From NCBI GenBank assembly GCA_013398175.1, contig VZRZ01002225.1, positions 2,164,821 to 2,228,820 of the forward strand: a stretch of 64,000 nucleotides of DNA, in the 5' to 3' direction. This DNA is from Climacteris rufus. Lineage: Eukaryota; Chordata; Aves; Passeriformes; Climacteridae. This document shows, piece by piece, positions 36,701 to 48,700 of this stretch. The translations under genes were made by a program, and so were the position numbers. Position 1 is the first letter of the stretch. Every line of letters begins with the position of its first letter. The notes under the pieces are model-generated. The model worked only from the letters and a program-made list of their open reading frames with translations, ran no database searches and had not been told where the DNA came from.

Positions 36701-39700
36701 GCAAAGTGCAAAGTGGCAAAATTTGCTAAAAATCTTCTCTCCAACACATTTTTTTCTTTTTCTGGTGGCTGTCATACAGCACAGTTCCTTGGAGGCAAAA
36801 TATTGGAAGCTGGAGATGCTAAGAACATGACAGAGCTTCCAGGAGGTATTGTGCTATTTTCAGGGGACTTATTCTAAGTACGGTGCAGGACAATGAACTT
36901 CACACTGACCAGATCTCTGTACTCACAGGAATGTAGTTGGCATTAATGTAGTCAGATCCCTCTTCTTCATTCATTGAGACTAAACGGACACGACTAAAAT
37001 CATCTGGAAAAGGAAAAATAAATTTTAAAAATTGCCTCTCAAATATGGCACTCATCTCCAACTAGGCAAAATTAAAGTTAGTCCTGTAGAAACTGTAAAA
37101 AAAATCTATTAAAAAACAGAAAATTCTCATTTACCAAGAAAGCAATATTTGCTTCAGCAAACACTACATGGACATAGCATCATTACTGTTCTGCAAACAC
37201 ACCCACCATGTGGACCCCTTTGGGGTCCCTTAGGTTTCATTAAAATCATAAGAGAAATATAGTAACACTACTCAGTAGCATAAACGACCTTGTGTTTCTC
37301 ACCTCCAGACTCCTGCCATGATCAACATTTCCAGGAAGCTATTCTAATCAAAGCTAACAGGAAACATCTCTTGCCTGGTTCTCTGTAAGAGCAGGTTTGT
37401 AGAACAGGCTTTTATCAGTCTTAGAAAATCTCCTGATTCTTCAATTTTCTTATTAAAACTCTTCTTTCCCTCTCTAGGGATTTTAGCAGGATTTAATAAG
37501 TGTTGTACTTACATGGCAGGATATTTGTGTAGCGATTTTTACAGCGATTCATGGGAAGATCAGCAGCAAAGTGGGGTATGTCAAGCCCAATCAGTTTTAG
37601 CTCCTGGGATAACAGGAAGGAAAATGCCAAGGTCAGCCTTAAAAACAGCCAGAGAATAATTCTTTGTAAAGTGATTACTTGTGGCAGATACCAGACAGAA
37701 AATGCTCATAAATCACTTTGTAAATTGACAGCAGGACTACACTTGATTTTCCTTATTTGATGCCTCTGAGTTGGGCTCCAAGCAGCAGGAGAGCAGTGCT
37801 GGGGTCCTCATCTCCTCCTGGTGCTGCCAACACACTGCTGCCATCCTGGCTGTGACTGTGGATAGCTCCTCTCTATGCACTCTTAATTAGCCAAAACACT
37901 GTCAGACCAAGTTATTTCTATGGTGGTCATCTGCCCCACTTAAAGGGGTTCTTCAAGTCCTCTAGTGGCTTTCAGTCTTGGGGAAATGCTTGGAAGATCT
38001 TTCTAGTAATTTTCTTCAATAGTTGCATATAATATACGGTGCATCAGAGGAATTTTCGCTGTCAGGAAGGGACCATGGTAACAAGCTGAGAGTCCTCCCC
38101 ACTCTCTTTCCGTGTTTAAAACTTTGGGAGACAGCCCTAGAATAAGGGCACGGGTTTACGTGTTATACCACTAAACTGACTTTAAATTTTGGGTGATTAA
38201 GAGAATGCACCTGAACTTCTCAGAGAAATCTCCTTGCTCTTACAGAGATTTCGGATTCTACTTTCTCATTTCAACGCTTCCCCTCAAATTAAGGGCATTA
38301 AATATATAAAATAAAGACATTAAAATCCCAAATACAATTCAGGCTGCCAGTATGTCCTAAACCTAAAGCAAGTGTGTTGTTCTGACCTTGGATTGAATAT
38401 GATGAGCCCTCCAATCACTTGACTAAATGCAGGCAAGGTCCACTTGCTAAATTCTGCAGAAGTGGAAGTGAAGCTGACCACCCAGCAACAGCACACACTG
38501 ACCAACACAGAGCACACAGGAACACACTATGCCAACTTAACATCTTGAGAAAGCTGATCTTGGCATGGCAGGTAGCAAAGGGCAGAATCCTCAGAGATTT
38601 ACCTCAAATTGCAGAGAAAATTTATAATCTGAATCTTTGGCCATATCCTTGATGTATCCATCAAAATCATCCAGCTGGACAGGGCTTTAAAATGAAAATA
38701 CACAGAAATTAAGTTTTAAAAAATCCCGCTTTTGTAGCATCTTTCATTTCTATTTCCCTCAGAATACTCTAAAGTCATAAATATCTATTTGCAACAGTTA
38801 ATGTTTGAAGGCAGCAATACAGAGTGGTTCAGGGCCATCAGATGGTGGGTGTATTGCCCATTATCTGCATTACAATGTAATGGCACCAGACAGAGAGGCT
38901 GAGAGAGGGGTGCTGGCCACTCTGGGTGTGCAAAATGCTGCAGCTGCCAGTGCTGATGATAGAAAGCACCCTGGTTTGGGGTTTGGACTTGTTCTACCTA
39001 CAAGAAACCACTGCTCTGAATGCCCCCATCCCTTCTGTGATCAATCACTGGCCGCTGAACTACTTTTATAGGTGGGTACATCCCCTAGATGCTTGCTCAT
39101 GCAGCAAAATGGATTTAATATTTAGGCTTTGATTTTTTTACAAGGTCCACCTGAAAATATTCCCCATAACCAGCACTTAGGATGCCACTGCCCTGACTGC
39201 TTTCTCTGCTAGCTTTGAGAACTATACACAGTTGTCATTAGAAGTCAAATTCTCCTCCCAGAGAGACTGTGGCTAAAAAAGGTATATAACTATACAAAAC
39301 TGTGGAGAGCTTCAGCAGGTATGAATTACCCTTGATTTAGTGACTCCCATCATTTTACACACCTTTTTTGCCAGGTGAGGATCTATCTGTTAGACAGGCA
39401 CAGTGTTGAACACAACGCAGAAATAATTAGGCTGACGCTCTGAGTAACGACACACAGGTAAACAGCTTCCCTCACCTAATTATCATGCTCTAATTTACAA
39501 GCTACTGAAGCATGTACACAGTAATCTTCTCATTTACTTTGAGGCAATATGCCCAAAGGAACCTGTCTTATCACCACTTAATTACTCCTGTTTACCCGCT
39601 AGCATTAATGATCTAATGTTCTAGCAACAACTGTAATGAGCACCCCATGTCAAGAGGGAAATATCACTACAAACAAATGCATCCCAGTTTTTTCACCATT

Positions 39701-42700
39701 TGCAATTTTTAACTAAGGATAAGCTCTGCTGAAATCACTAAGTCGGATAATTGATCTTTTCCCTGATGACTAATTTTCTGTGTTTTACTACAGTCTGTTG
39801 AGAAGAACTGCTTTTGTCCAATTATTGTTTGTTTTCTGCCTTCAGATGTCTCTTTCAGGATATGTCTGCCAAGAAGTTTTCTATATCTGTAACTGCAATA
39901 CCACTATGCCATGTACTTCATAATGCATATTTAGTCTAAGACTCATTCCTTTAAATATCAAAGGTACATACTTGGTCAGCTTTCTCTTCTTTAATCCATT
40001 TTTACTCCTGCAAAAAAAAAAAAAAAAAGGAAATGTTTTTCATTCATTAAACTATTGTATAACCTTTATTTAAAGACAGTACTGGTGTAAGAATGTAGAT
40101 TTTTTTCATCATACTCAGGAGGATATTGGTGGTAATAACTTGGACAATTTTAAGCTGATAACAAAATTTCTGTTGACTCCAATGGGATGCATTTCCCATT
40201 TTGTGGCTCCGAGAGTGACCTGCCAGTGAAAAGGAAAATCTGTGCCCAACAAAAGCTATGGGTGCTCTAAAAATCCTGACCCAACAGCATTATTGGCTTT
40301 GGGTGGGCTGGTGTTGAGTCCCCAGGGCCTGAGCCTGGCAGGGGGCTGTGCTGCTGCAGGGAACACTGCTCCAGTGTCCCATGGGTTGCTCTCCTTGGTC
40401 TCTGGTAGGCTGGGAAGCTAGATGTCAACACCAGAGGGCAACTGGGAATAAGAAGCATCTGGTGGGTAAAGGAACAAGACTACCCCTTGCAAATTCAAGA
40501 AAGGGTGAAGGAAAAAGAGAAAGCGCCTGGTTCTTAACCTGCTTATGATGATTAATGAAGACAATGGCAAGTATCCTACTGACCTCAGCAGGGCTGAAGC
40601 TTAAGCCTTAGATAATTTAATTGACTTTTAACAGCTGGAGATAATTGTGCCAGTCAAATAAAACAATGATTTATAAGTGATATAATTCACTAGCGACAGT
40701 TGCAAGCAAGTTTTGAGTGTATTAAGCAGCACAACCTAGAAGACTGGACTTATGAACTGCACTACACCAACTACCGCCACGTGGCTTTTTTGGAGGGGGG
40801 TGTGTGTTCATTTTATTGTTGCCACAAAAGGAGTTAAGCAAACAATAAGATGAAATATACAAAGCGAGCACCCTGGTATAACTTGGCTAGAGGTCTAAAA
40901 ATACTGATCTCCACTGTTAAATCAGCTACAGAGCACAGATTCTTACTCAGAAGGAATGTTAGCAGTGTCATTTTTTTCTTTCCTGGGCATTGAACAGTAT
41001 CTGCTCTTTTTTCATGCTATAATGATGCTATTTTTAATTTCATGAAGATATGAAAATGATTTCTACATAACTTCACTCACAGCTTCGATTAGTAAATTAA
41101 AGAAGAAGATTTTAAAAGTCAAAATAATGAATACATCCAAAAAGAAATATTAAAAAGTGGAGTATTTTTATTTTCCTACCTTCCTAGGTTTAGAAGCTAA
41201 ATTAAAAAACAATAAAATACTCATTTACAAAAATTACATTTTACAAGATTTTCAGTTTCTGGAGCAGCCACAACCTGTAGTAATTTTGTTATTGTGTCAA
41301 GGTACATTTCCATTTAGATGACGAACTTTGCCTGCAGAATTAACAAGAGCTGTAGCAATACCAGCTTTATATTAATGTGAAGATTATATACTATAAACCT
41401 CTTCAGCCTATCATCTTATCTGTATAGATACTATCTCTATAGTATCTGTACATTCACAGATACTGTACACATAAACTAGTAATATTTATTCTCCATCTTT
41501 AAATATTTTTTCCCGTGAAATCTTACAGTTAATTTCACTAAATTTTTCAACACATCTCTATCCCCTGTGACTATAGTAAACCTTTTAATGTCAGGCACAT
41601 AAGAATTAATTTGAAAAGAAAAAAAATCTAAATGCTCTTTATGATGGGAATGCTTCTAAGAATGCCTCTCCAAGGAACACTTCAAGAGGCAATAAAACAA
41701 ATGATTGACATACATTTTTCAGCAAGAAGTTCATGTGCTTTGATAGTCTCCAGAGGCCTTTGTTTCTTAGCATTGCAATTGTTTCCTGAATGTTCATAAA
41801 TATTTTAAACCAACTTGTGTGCAAAACAAAGACATTTGAATACTATAGTTATTCCATTTACTCTACAGATTAAAATACAAAGAGAGGGATTAATCTCATC
41901 TCATTCAACTTCAGCTCCTGTAAACTTCATCATTTAGACTAAAACAGGTAGATTGATTGAAGAGGAAACCTCTGAAGAAAGATACACATCTGGTATCTGG
42001 TGAATTAATGCATATCAAAAGAAAAAAGGCAAAGGGGAAAAAGAAGATGACAGCTCTTTACAATGGCAGCAGTGCCATTGACAGTGGCCACCCTGGGCTT
42101 ACTGACCATTAGAGAGCTAAGAGAGATGTGTGACCTCCAAAATAAGAAGCTGCTTTCCTGATCCTCCACCACTGTGCAGCTCAAGAATTCTCTGAGTTCA
42201 CACCAGACAAGTTACATGTCAATATAACATCAACCCTGGAGAGGTGTGGAAGACTCCCATGTGCTCTTCAGCTGGGTGAGCATGGAGAACATGCTTTTGT
42301 TTTCATTAGAGAAGAAAAGGACCTTTCCTTACTTACAAAAACACTCTCATTTCTAGGCCCATTTAAAATGGGGATGGGTTTTTCTACAGACCCACTTTAA
42401 CTCCAGGAAAATCAGTTTCAGAAATTCCTATACTGAAGATGTTGATGTCTGTCTGCCAGGGCTTTGGCGATGCATGGTAAGACCAGGGAAAATGCCTGGG
42501 AAATAAAATCTTAACCTCAGAACCACCTTTTTTGTAAACTCTGTAACTTGGACTCAAGACCATCAGGAACTTAAGTTTCTTTATATGAATTAAGCATTTT
42601 TGGATCATAGTAAATTATAATTATTTGTTAAATGGTTTGTAAAACAGTTCTGGTTCTAAGTAGATGAGTGGCTTTGTTAGGTATTTTCAAAAAACCAATC

Positions 42701-45700
42701 AATTGTTTACTAAGTCCCTATAAATAATTTACATACTAAAGTATACACACACACACAATGAGATGTGAACACAGTGACCCTATTTTTACTCTTTGGGACT
42801 TTTAGTTGTATCAATTCTCAGTGAACTGTTTGATTTAAAAGCAAAATTTTTCTGATGTCAGGAGAGCATAACTACACCTTATAAAACGAATGCATTTGAC
42901 ATCACACACCAAACAGATGGGGCACGATCAGGTAATTTTAGTAAAAAAACAGCAGCAGCAGAAGTCAGTGCCAGGCAATGAACATATAAATAACCAGGAC
43001 AGAAGAAGCCAGGACTTACAATGAAGTAGCCAAAATTGCAAAGACAGCAATGAGATGGATGTGATGACCACTGTAAGATTAGCTTTTTAATACCAAAATG
43101 CGTTGGAGCATAAACAGACAAACCAGATGAAGCAGGGTAGCAAATACTTTGATACCCACATCCTCGCCAGTCTATGTTCTAGTACAAGAAAATTAGATCT
43201 TCAAAAGCTTTGACCCATTTGAAAACAAAGGTATTAAACATTTTTCATGTAATAGAAATTAACATTGTTTACATATTGCATATGGAAAAACAAGTAAATC
43301 ACTTACCAAGGGTTAATATAAAATGCCAAAAGATAATCAGTCCAAAGGCATGAGGGTAGCAGAGTTAGGAAAGCAAATACACTTCTACGCCTGTGAGCAT
43401 TAATAAATAACATACATAAAGATGAAAAAGTGAGGAGAGTTAGTAAGACAAACAGAAATCAGGAGATCAGCAAATTCTATTTTAAAAGTCAGCTAAACCC
43501 ATAAATCCTCCTTCTTACTTACTTCCTAAGAATATTATTTGGCATCCCTAGAAATTTTACTCCTCAACCTGACACCCTCTGCAGGATTTTCAGCTATCCA
43601 ACACAAAATTCTATATGGTCAAAACAATTGTGTTTTATCATATTGATTCAAGCATGTTATTCTAAATTTTCAGAGAGTAAAATGGTAGGAAAATATCACT
43701 GACAGATTTACAGCTCTTGCATAGATCGTATTAAATCTATTTTTTGATGTTTGGAGATACTGAGTACTGACATGATTTGTTTTTATCACATACAGCTATG
43801 ATAATCTCCCATGTTTGTTCCTGCAAGTGATCCTGTGGATATCAGAAGATCTATATCAGAGATAAATTCAGATGCTTCCAATATCTCTTAATACCCTCTA
43901 TTCAGTCAGATTTAAGAAGGCATCCTTATAAAATTTCGCAGAGTGCTTTAAATTCTCTCCCAGGTTTTCAGCTAAGCATTGCTTGAACAGTTCTTCTATG
44001 AATAACTATTCACAGCAGGTTTTGTTGTGGCTAAAGGAAATATGAGTACAAAATCGTTCTAAACTTCTGTATTTGCAAGCTGTTTACCAGGTTCTGCTGT
44101 GCATTAATCCAGGAAACCCACTCAGGCCTGTTCTAGTTATTGGTGGAATGGGCTGCATTTTCACAAATATGAAAAAGTCATTAAGCATAAACACACTTTG
44201 CTCCTGTAGAAGATTTTTTTTTTTTGGCCAGACACACCCTCAGTGTGCTTTTTCCCCATCAGAAAATCTGCTGCCCTAAAAAGTGTTACTATCCTTCTGC
44301 AGCTGTTCTAAAGAGGAACCACAAAGTGACATTTCCTTGTTCAGTACTCTTGTCTCTAACAAAGTTGGTAGATACTGTGTTTTCCCTGATAAACAAAACA
44401 TGTCAAATGTAATCATCTGTAATCTCAATCTTTCAACCACTGGAGGAAACCTTCTGCCCATGCAGGGAAAATTCCAAGTTTTAATGAGTTTTGCTGTTGC
44501 AGGGAAAATGGGCAGTGCTGTTTCTGCAGGGCATCTTCCCCAGGCATTGTGTGGGTCAGCCAGAAGCAAGAGCCCTTTCTAGTTAATCATATGCCATAAC
44601 TGCAGCATCAGAACCTTAAGGCTCCTTTGTTACTGAGTTTCTATGGGACTGGACTGAGGATCAAATTTGGTTTTCCATAAACAGATCACCGGTGCCACAG
44701 AAGTTTCCATTAGGCTCAGAAGAGAGAAGTGATGATGTTGCTGGAATACTCCTCTTTCCTCTGAGAAACTCCACATGAGGCTTTTACTTCCTCTTGCCTA
44801 CAGAGGCAGAAGGAATTATTCATGCCTGAGTTTCTTTCATCATCAATCCTCACGAGAATTTTCCACACTTCATCAAATCACAGGGTAAGGTACTTGCACA
44901 CCCATTCATATTGTTCACAGACTAGAAGCTGTGACATCTAAACTAATTGATTTCGTTCAACATATGAAAAATATTATTAATAATTAGTAATTAATAACTG
45001 CCCAATAAATACAATATTATTTTCCTGCAATTATGTACTCTTTCCCATACTGCTCAGGTGTACTGAACAACCTTAATTAAAAGGAGATGCAGAGATTGCT
45101 CAAATGCTGAAAACTCTACTGAGCTGAGCTTCCCTTAGGAATTAGTGGATATGCCTATAGCTCCCTTAGTAGATCCCTGGAATAAGCCCAAGCAAAATGT
45201 TTTTTTTTTAATCCTTCTACTCTGTCTTTAGGGCCACATTTCCCACTTGGCTGCCTAGATGGACAGTGAATCTGGTCTTGACATTAGACAACAGAGGCAC
45301 ACAAAACAACTCTCAGAGAGGTAAGGACACACTGTCTTCAGTTAAAAAAAAACATATGGATGTGTTAAGCAGAAATATTTTCCTCAATTTGTATTTCTAT
45401 AACTTATGTATGTATACATTTATGCATATATACAAACACACACACACATATATACTAAATCAAGCAACAAGAACCTTCACTTTCACATCCAAACCTATTA
45501 ATTAATTCATTCCCTCCCCATTATAAAACCCCACCCTTTTATGGTTTTAATAACATCTGTTGCTAGTTTAATCATTTCATTCAAGCTTGGCTATTTAATT
45601 AACATGAGTGTTTGATCTTCTGCCTTCTTTGCCATTAATATAGCCCAAGCAAGAGAAGCTGAGAGATGGTTTCATTTGTACTGCATACAGCTGGCTGCTA

Positions 45701-48700
45701 TTAAAGCTAAACCAAGCAAGAGAAGCTTGTTTAATATCCAGTTAATTAGCAGCACGGTGAGATATTGACAAGATTTGCTGGGCTTGTTAGTTCAGTTTGC
45801 AGGCTTATTAGCAAAAGGCTTGTTGTGGTTCAGTGTCAACCCATTTAATCCCATCCTTGCTGGCAGGCTGGGTCCTGTGAGATCATGGAAACACTTCCTG
45901 TGCACCAACTCTTCTTTCCAACTTCTTAGCTGTCAGCAAAGCTGATCATAGGTGTAAAACCAAGGCACGTATTATGTTCTTCTGATATGCTGGAATGGGG
46001 CTGATGTTACGCTTTTAAGTATCTGTGTTTGGACTTGGCTTGAAAGAAAAGAGGCTTTTGCAGAGATCACTAATAAAAAACCAGTAAACCCTGGGTCTGT
46101 CATTACCACTCATTTGATTATCAAAATAGGAATGGAAATGACCACACTGGTGCCAGTGAGGTAGCTCTCAAAGCCTTTTATTTCTATAAAAGCTAGTCCT
46201 ACAGATTTCTTTGTTCAATACTTCTCTGTGGCTGATGGTATCAGTGATGATTTGGAGTCCATAGTCATTGCCTGCAACATTTGCAGGAGGTTGTCTAGAC
46301 TAGCATAATATGTTTAGTGTGTTTTTAAAATTTTTTTCAACAGCACTGAATATTAAGTTACAGTATATATTTGAGCTGGCTTGTCCTTCTCTTGTAATGT
46401 AAAGAAATATTAATTAATGGCACTGCATGAAGACAGTTGCTAATTGTCACCTACAGATAAGTTTACTCCTGCATATAAATATATGAAAATGCTAATGGAT
46501 TTATAGATCAAGTTTCTAGAGTTGTGTTATTTTAGGAAATATGTCTGTAAGAAAAAGGAAAGAAATTTCCTCCCAAAACACATCTATGCAACTTGGCTGA
46601 CATGTATATACATCATTCCCTACTAAAAATAGCAGGTGATAGAATGCATGTCTTCAGTCATCATTCAAGAAATAAAATACTAAATTAACAAGCATAGTAG
46701 TTTTATATTAAAGAGGGTCAGCAATGACACAAAAAATAAGCACTTTAGGATTACAGGTAACATTTGCCAAAAAGCAAAGATGGGGAAAACCAAGCTTTGC
46801 TTCAAACACTCACCAGTTATAGGGCAGCTTTCCATCTCTCTCTAAAGATGCAAAATTCACAAAGGTTCCAGCCCCACACTCCCTGTTCCAGGAAGACCAT
46901 TAGGTAAAAAGTTACTATTTCTGGATTCACACCACTTGCAATGAGGTCGATTTAACAGAGAACTCTTGGAGTTGCACAGAAGTGCTGAACACTCATGTCT
47001 GTGACTAGGTCTGATAAATCTGCGATAAGCATAACTAAAACCCCTTAACAGAATTGTCCAAAACCAATAAACCTTCAACACCATTGGAGACCAAATTACC
47101 TAGAAATGCTTAAAAAGAGTGAAGTGAAACAAGCAAGAAGCTGTTAACAAAGTTCTCATGTAGACCTCATCTTCTGTCTAGATTTGTCCTTTCCATAGTG
47201 TGGCACTAGGAACAGTTTCTGGCCTTAGTACACATGTTAAATATTTACCTTTTTATACTAAATATTCACTGTTCCCACTCTACAGAGAAGTTGTTTCATT
47301 GTGTTCTTTTTACAGGATAATTACAGGTAATTTTGAGTTAAGAAAATAACTACGAAAAAGAAGAACATCTTCTGGATAACATTCTAGTACTTTATTTATC
47401 GTAAGTCCATTATTTTCAGCTCTGAATTATAAACTGACTGGACTATTTTTGATTCCTTGATTTAAGCGAACAATAGCTTGCAGCTTCTTACTGGATTTAT
47501 TTTCTGCATTTCCCTCTGGGGTGTTTATCTTCTGTGGCTAGAAGCAGTGATGAAGAGAAAAAGAAAAAGCTTTGGACTGCCTGCACAGCAATTAAGTAGG
47601 AAAGAGAATTAATTTAGCTGGGGTTTTCACAGAGCCAGTTACACGTAAAAGGAATAAATCACATAATATTTTCTGAAAAAGATAACCTGAAAAATAAGTG
47701 TGATGTGGTCATCTGTTGCATGGAATACATAGCCAAGACACAACACACAAAATGCAGCATCTGCTAGGTAGTCAAGTGCAAGATTTTTTACATACTCTTT
47801 TTTACATAAAATAATTTTCTTTCTTGACATAGTACAATAAATTAACAGAAAATATATTACAGAGATTATAAAAGGACAAAGGCTCCATTACACTTCCAAA
47901 ACCAGGTAAAACACGTATCTAGGGTTTGGGGAAACCCACAGTTCACATAGGTGATAACATAACCTACATTAAAGTGAACTGTTACAGGTAAGATCACCTA
48001 GAAAAAGCAATTGAATTTCAGTATTCAGGTAAAAATTATTGGTGCAGATAGCTGCAAGTTCTGTCAAAAAAGGGTTGCTCCTATAAGAGTGTCATCTGTA
48101 TGACAAAACAAAATGGGATTATAAATGAGACAGGTGAAGAGCTACTCCTAAACAGCAGCAAGGCAACTGTTCTGAAGGCATCCTGTTCACAAGCATCTTA
48201 AGTAGCACCCACACACAAAAGCATTCTCAATAGAAACTATTGCCATGATGTGTTTATTGGTGTCTGAATTTTTTGTTTTGCAAATAGCATAAATCTGGAC
48301 TTACCTGGCCATTTGTAGGTGTTTTCTCCTGAGTACAACAAGAGTCACCAGCAGCAGTCCAATCAGGAGGATACTTAGGATGGCCAACACAGAGATTACC
48401 ACTACATTGGGGTTCATCTCAGTGACTGCACAAACAAAAAAAGTGACTCCCAGTTATTCATTTCAGAGGCACTGACAGTTTTGTTTTAGCTTTCCCTGAG
48501 TTTTGATAATGCTATTTTTTTCAACTTATCTCATTGAGCCTGGAGTGTTACAGAGAGAATGATCTACCACGAGAGATAAAGGGAGGCTTTGACTAGCTAT
48601 TGCTCTTAGAAAATGTCTTTGGGGAAATGACTTCACTCTGGCATTTTTGTTAAACTTTGGAATGTTCTGATTTATTTTTTTTTTTCCTTTTTAGCTGACA

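Larger units (their letters stand above)
40008..43306 (-). other. PTPRO intron between cassette and 36-nt exon (3.3 kb)
   Basis: Contains the T17 tract at its 3' end, a 9-bp inverted repeat at 41426-41447 and a short CA run. Otherwise AT-rich and featureless. Confidence 0.8.

Noticed and set aside
41180..41196. A 17-nt pseudo-exon on minus (between ag and gtagga)
   Set aside because: The phases of exons 43307-43390 and 39972-40007 already fit, and inserting 17 nt would break the frame.
43307..43390. Apparent frameshift in the 84-nt cassette exon
   Set aside because: A first reading added two bases at the line break; re-reading the sequence gives an exact 84-nt in-frame exon.
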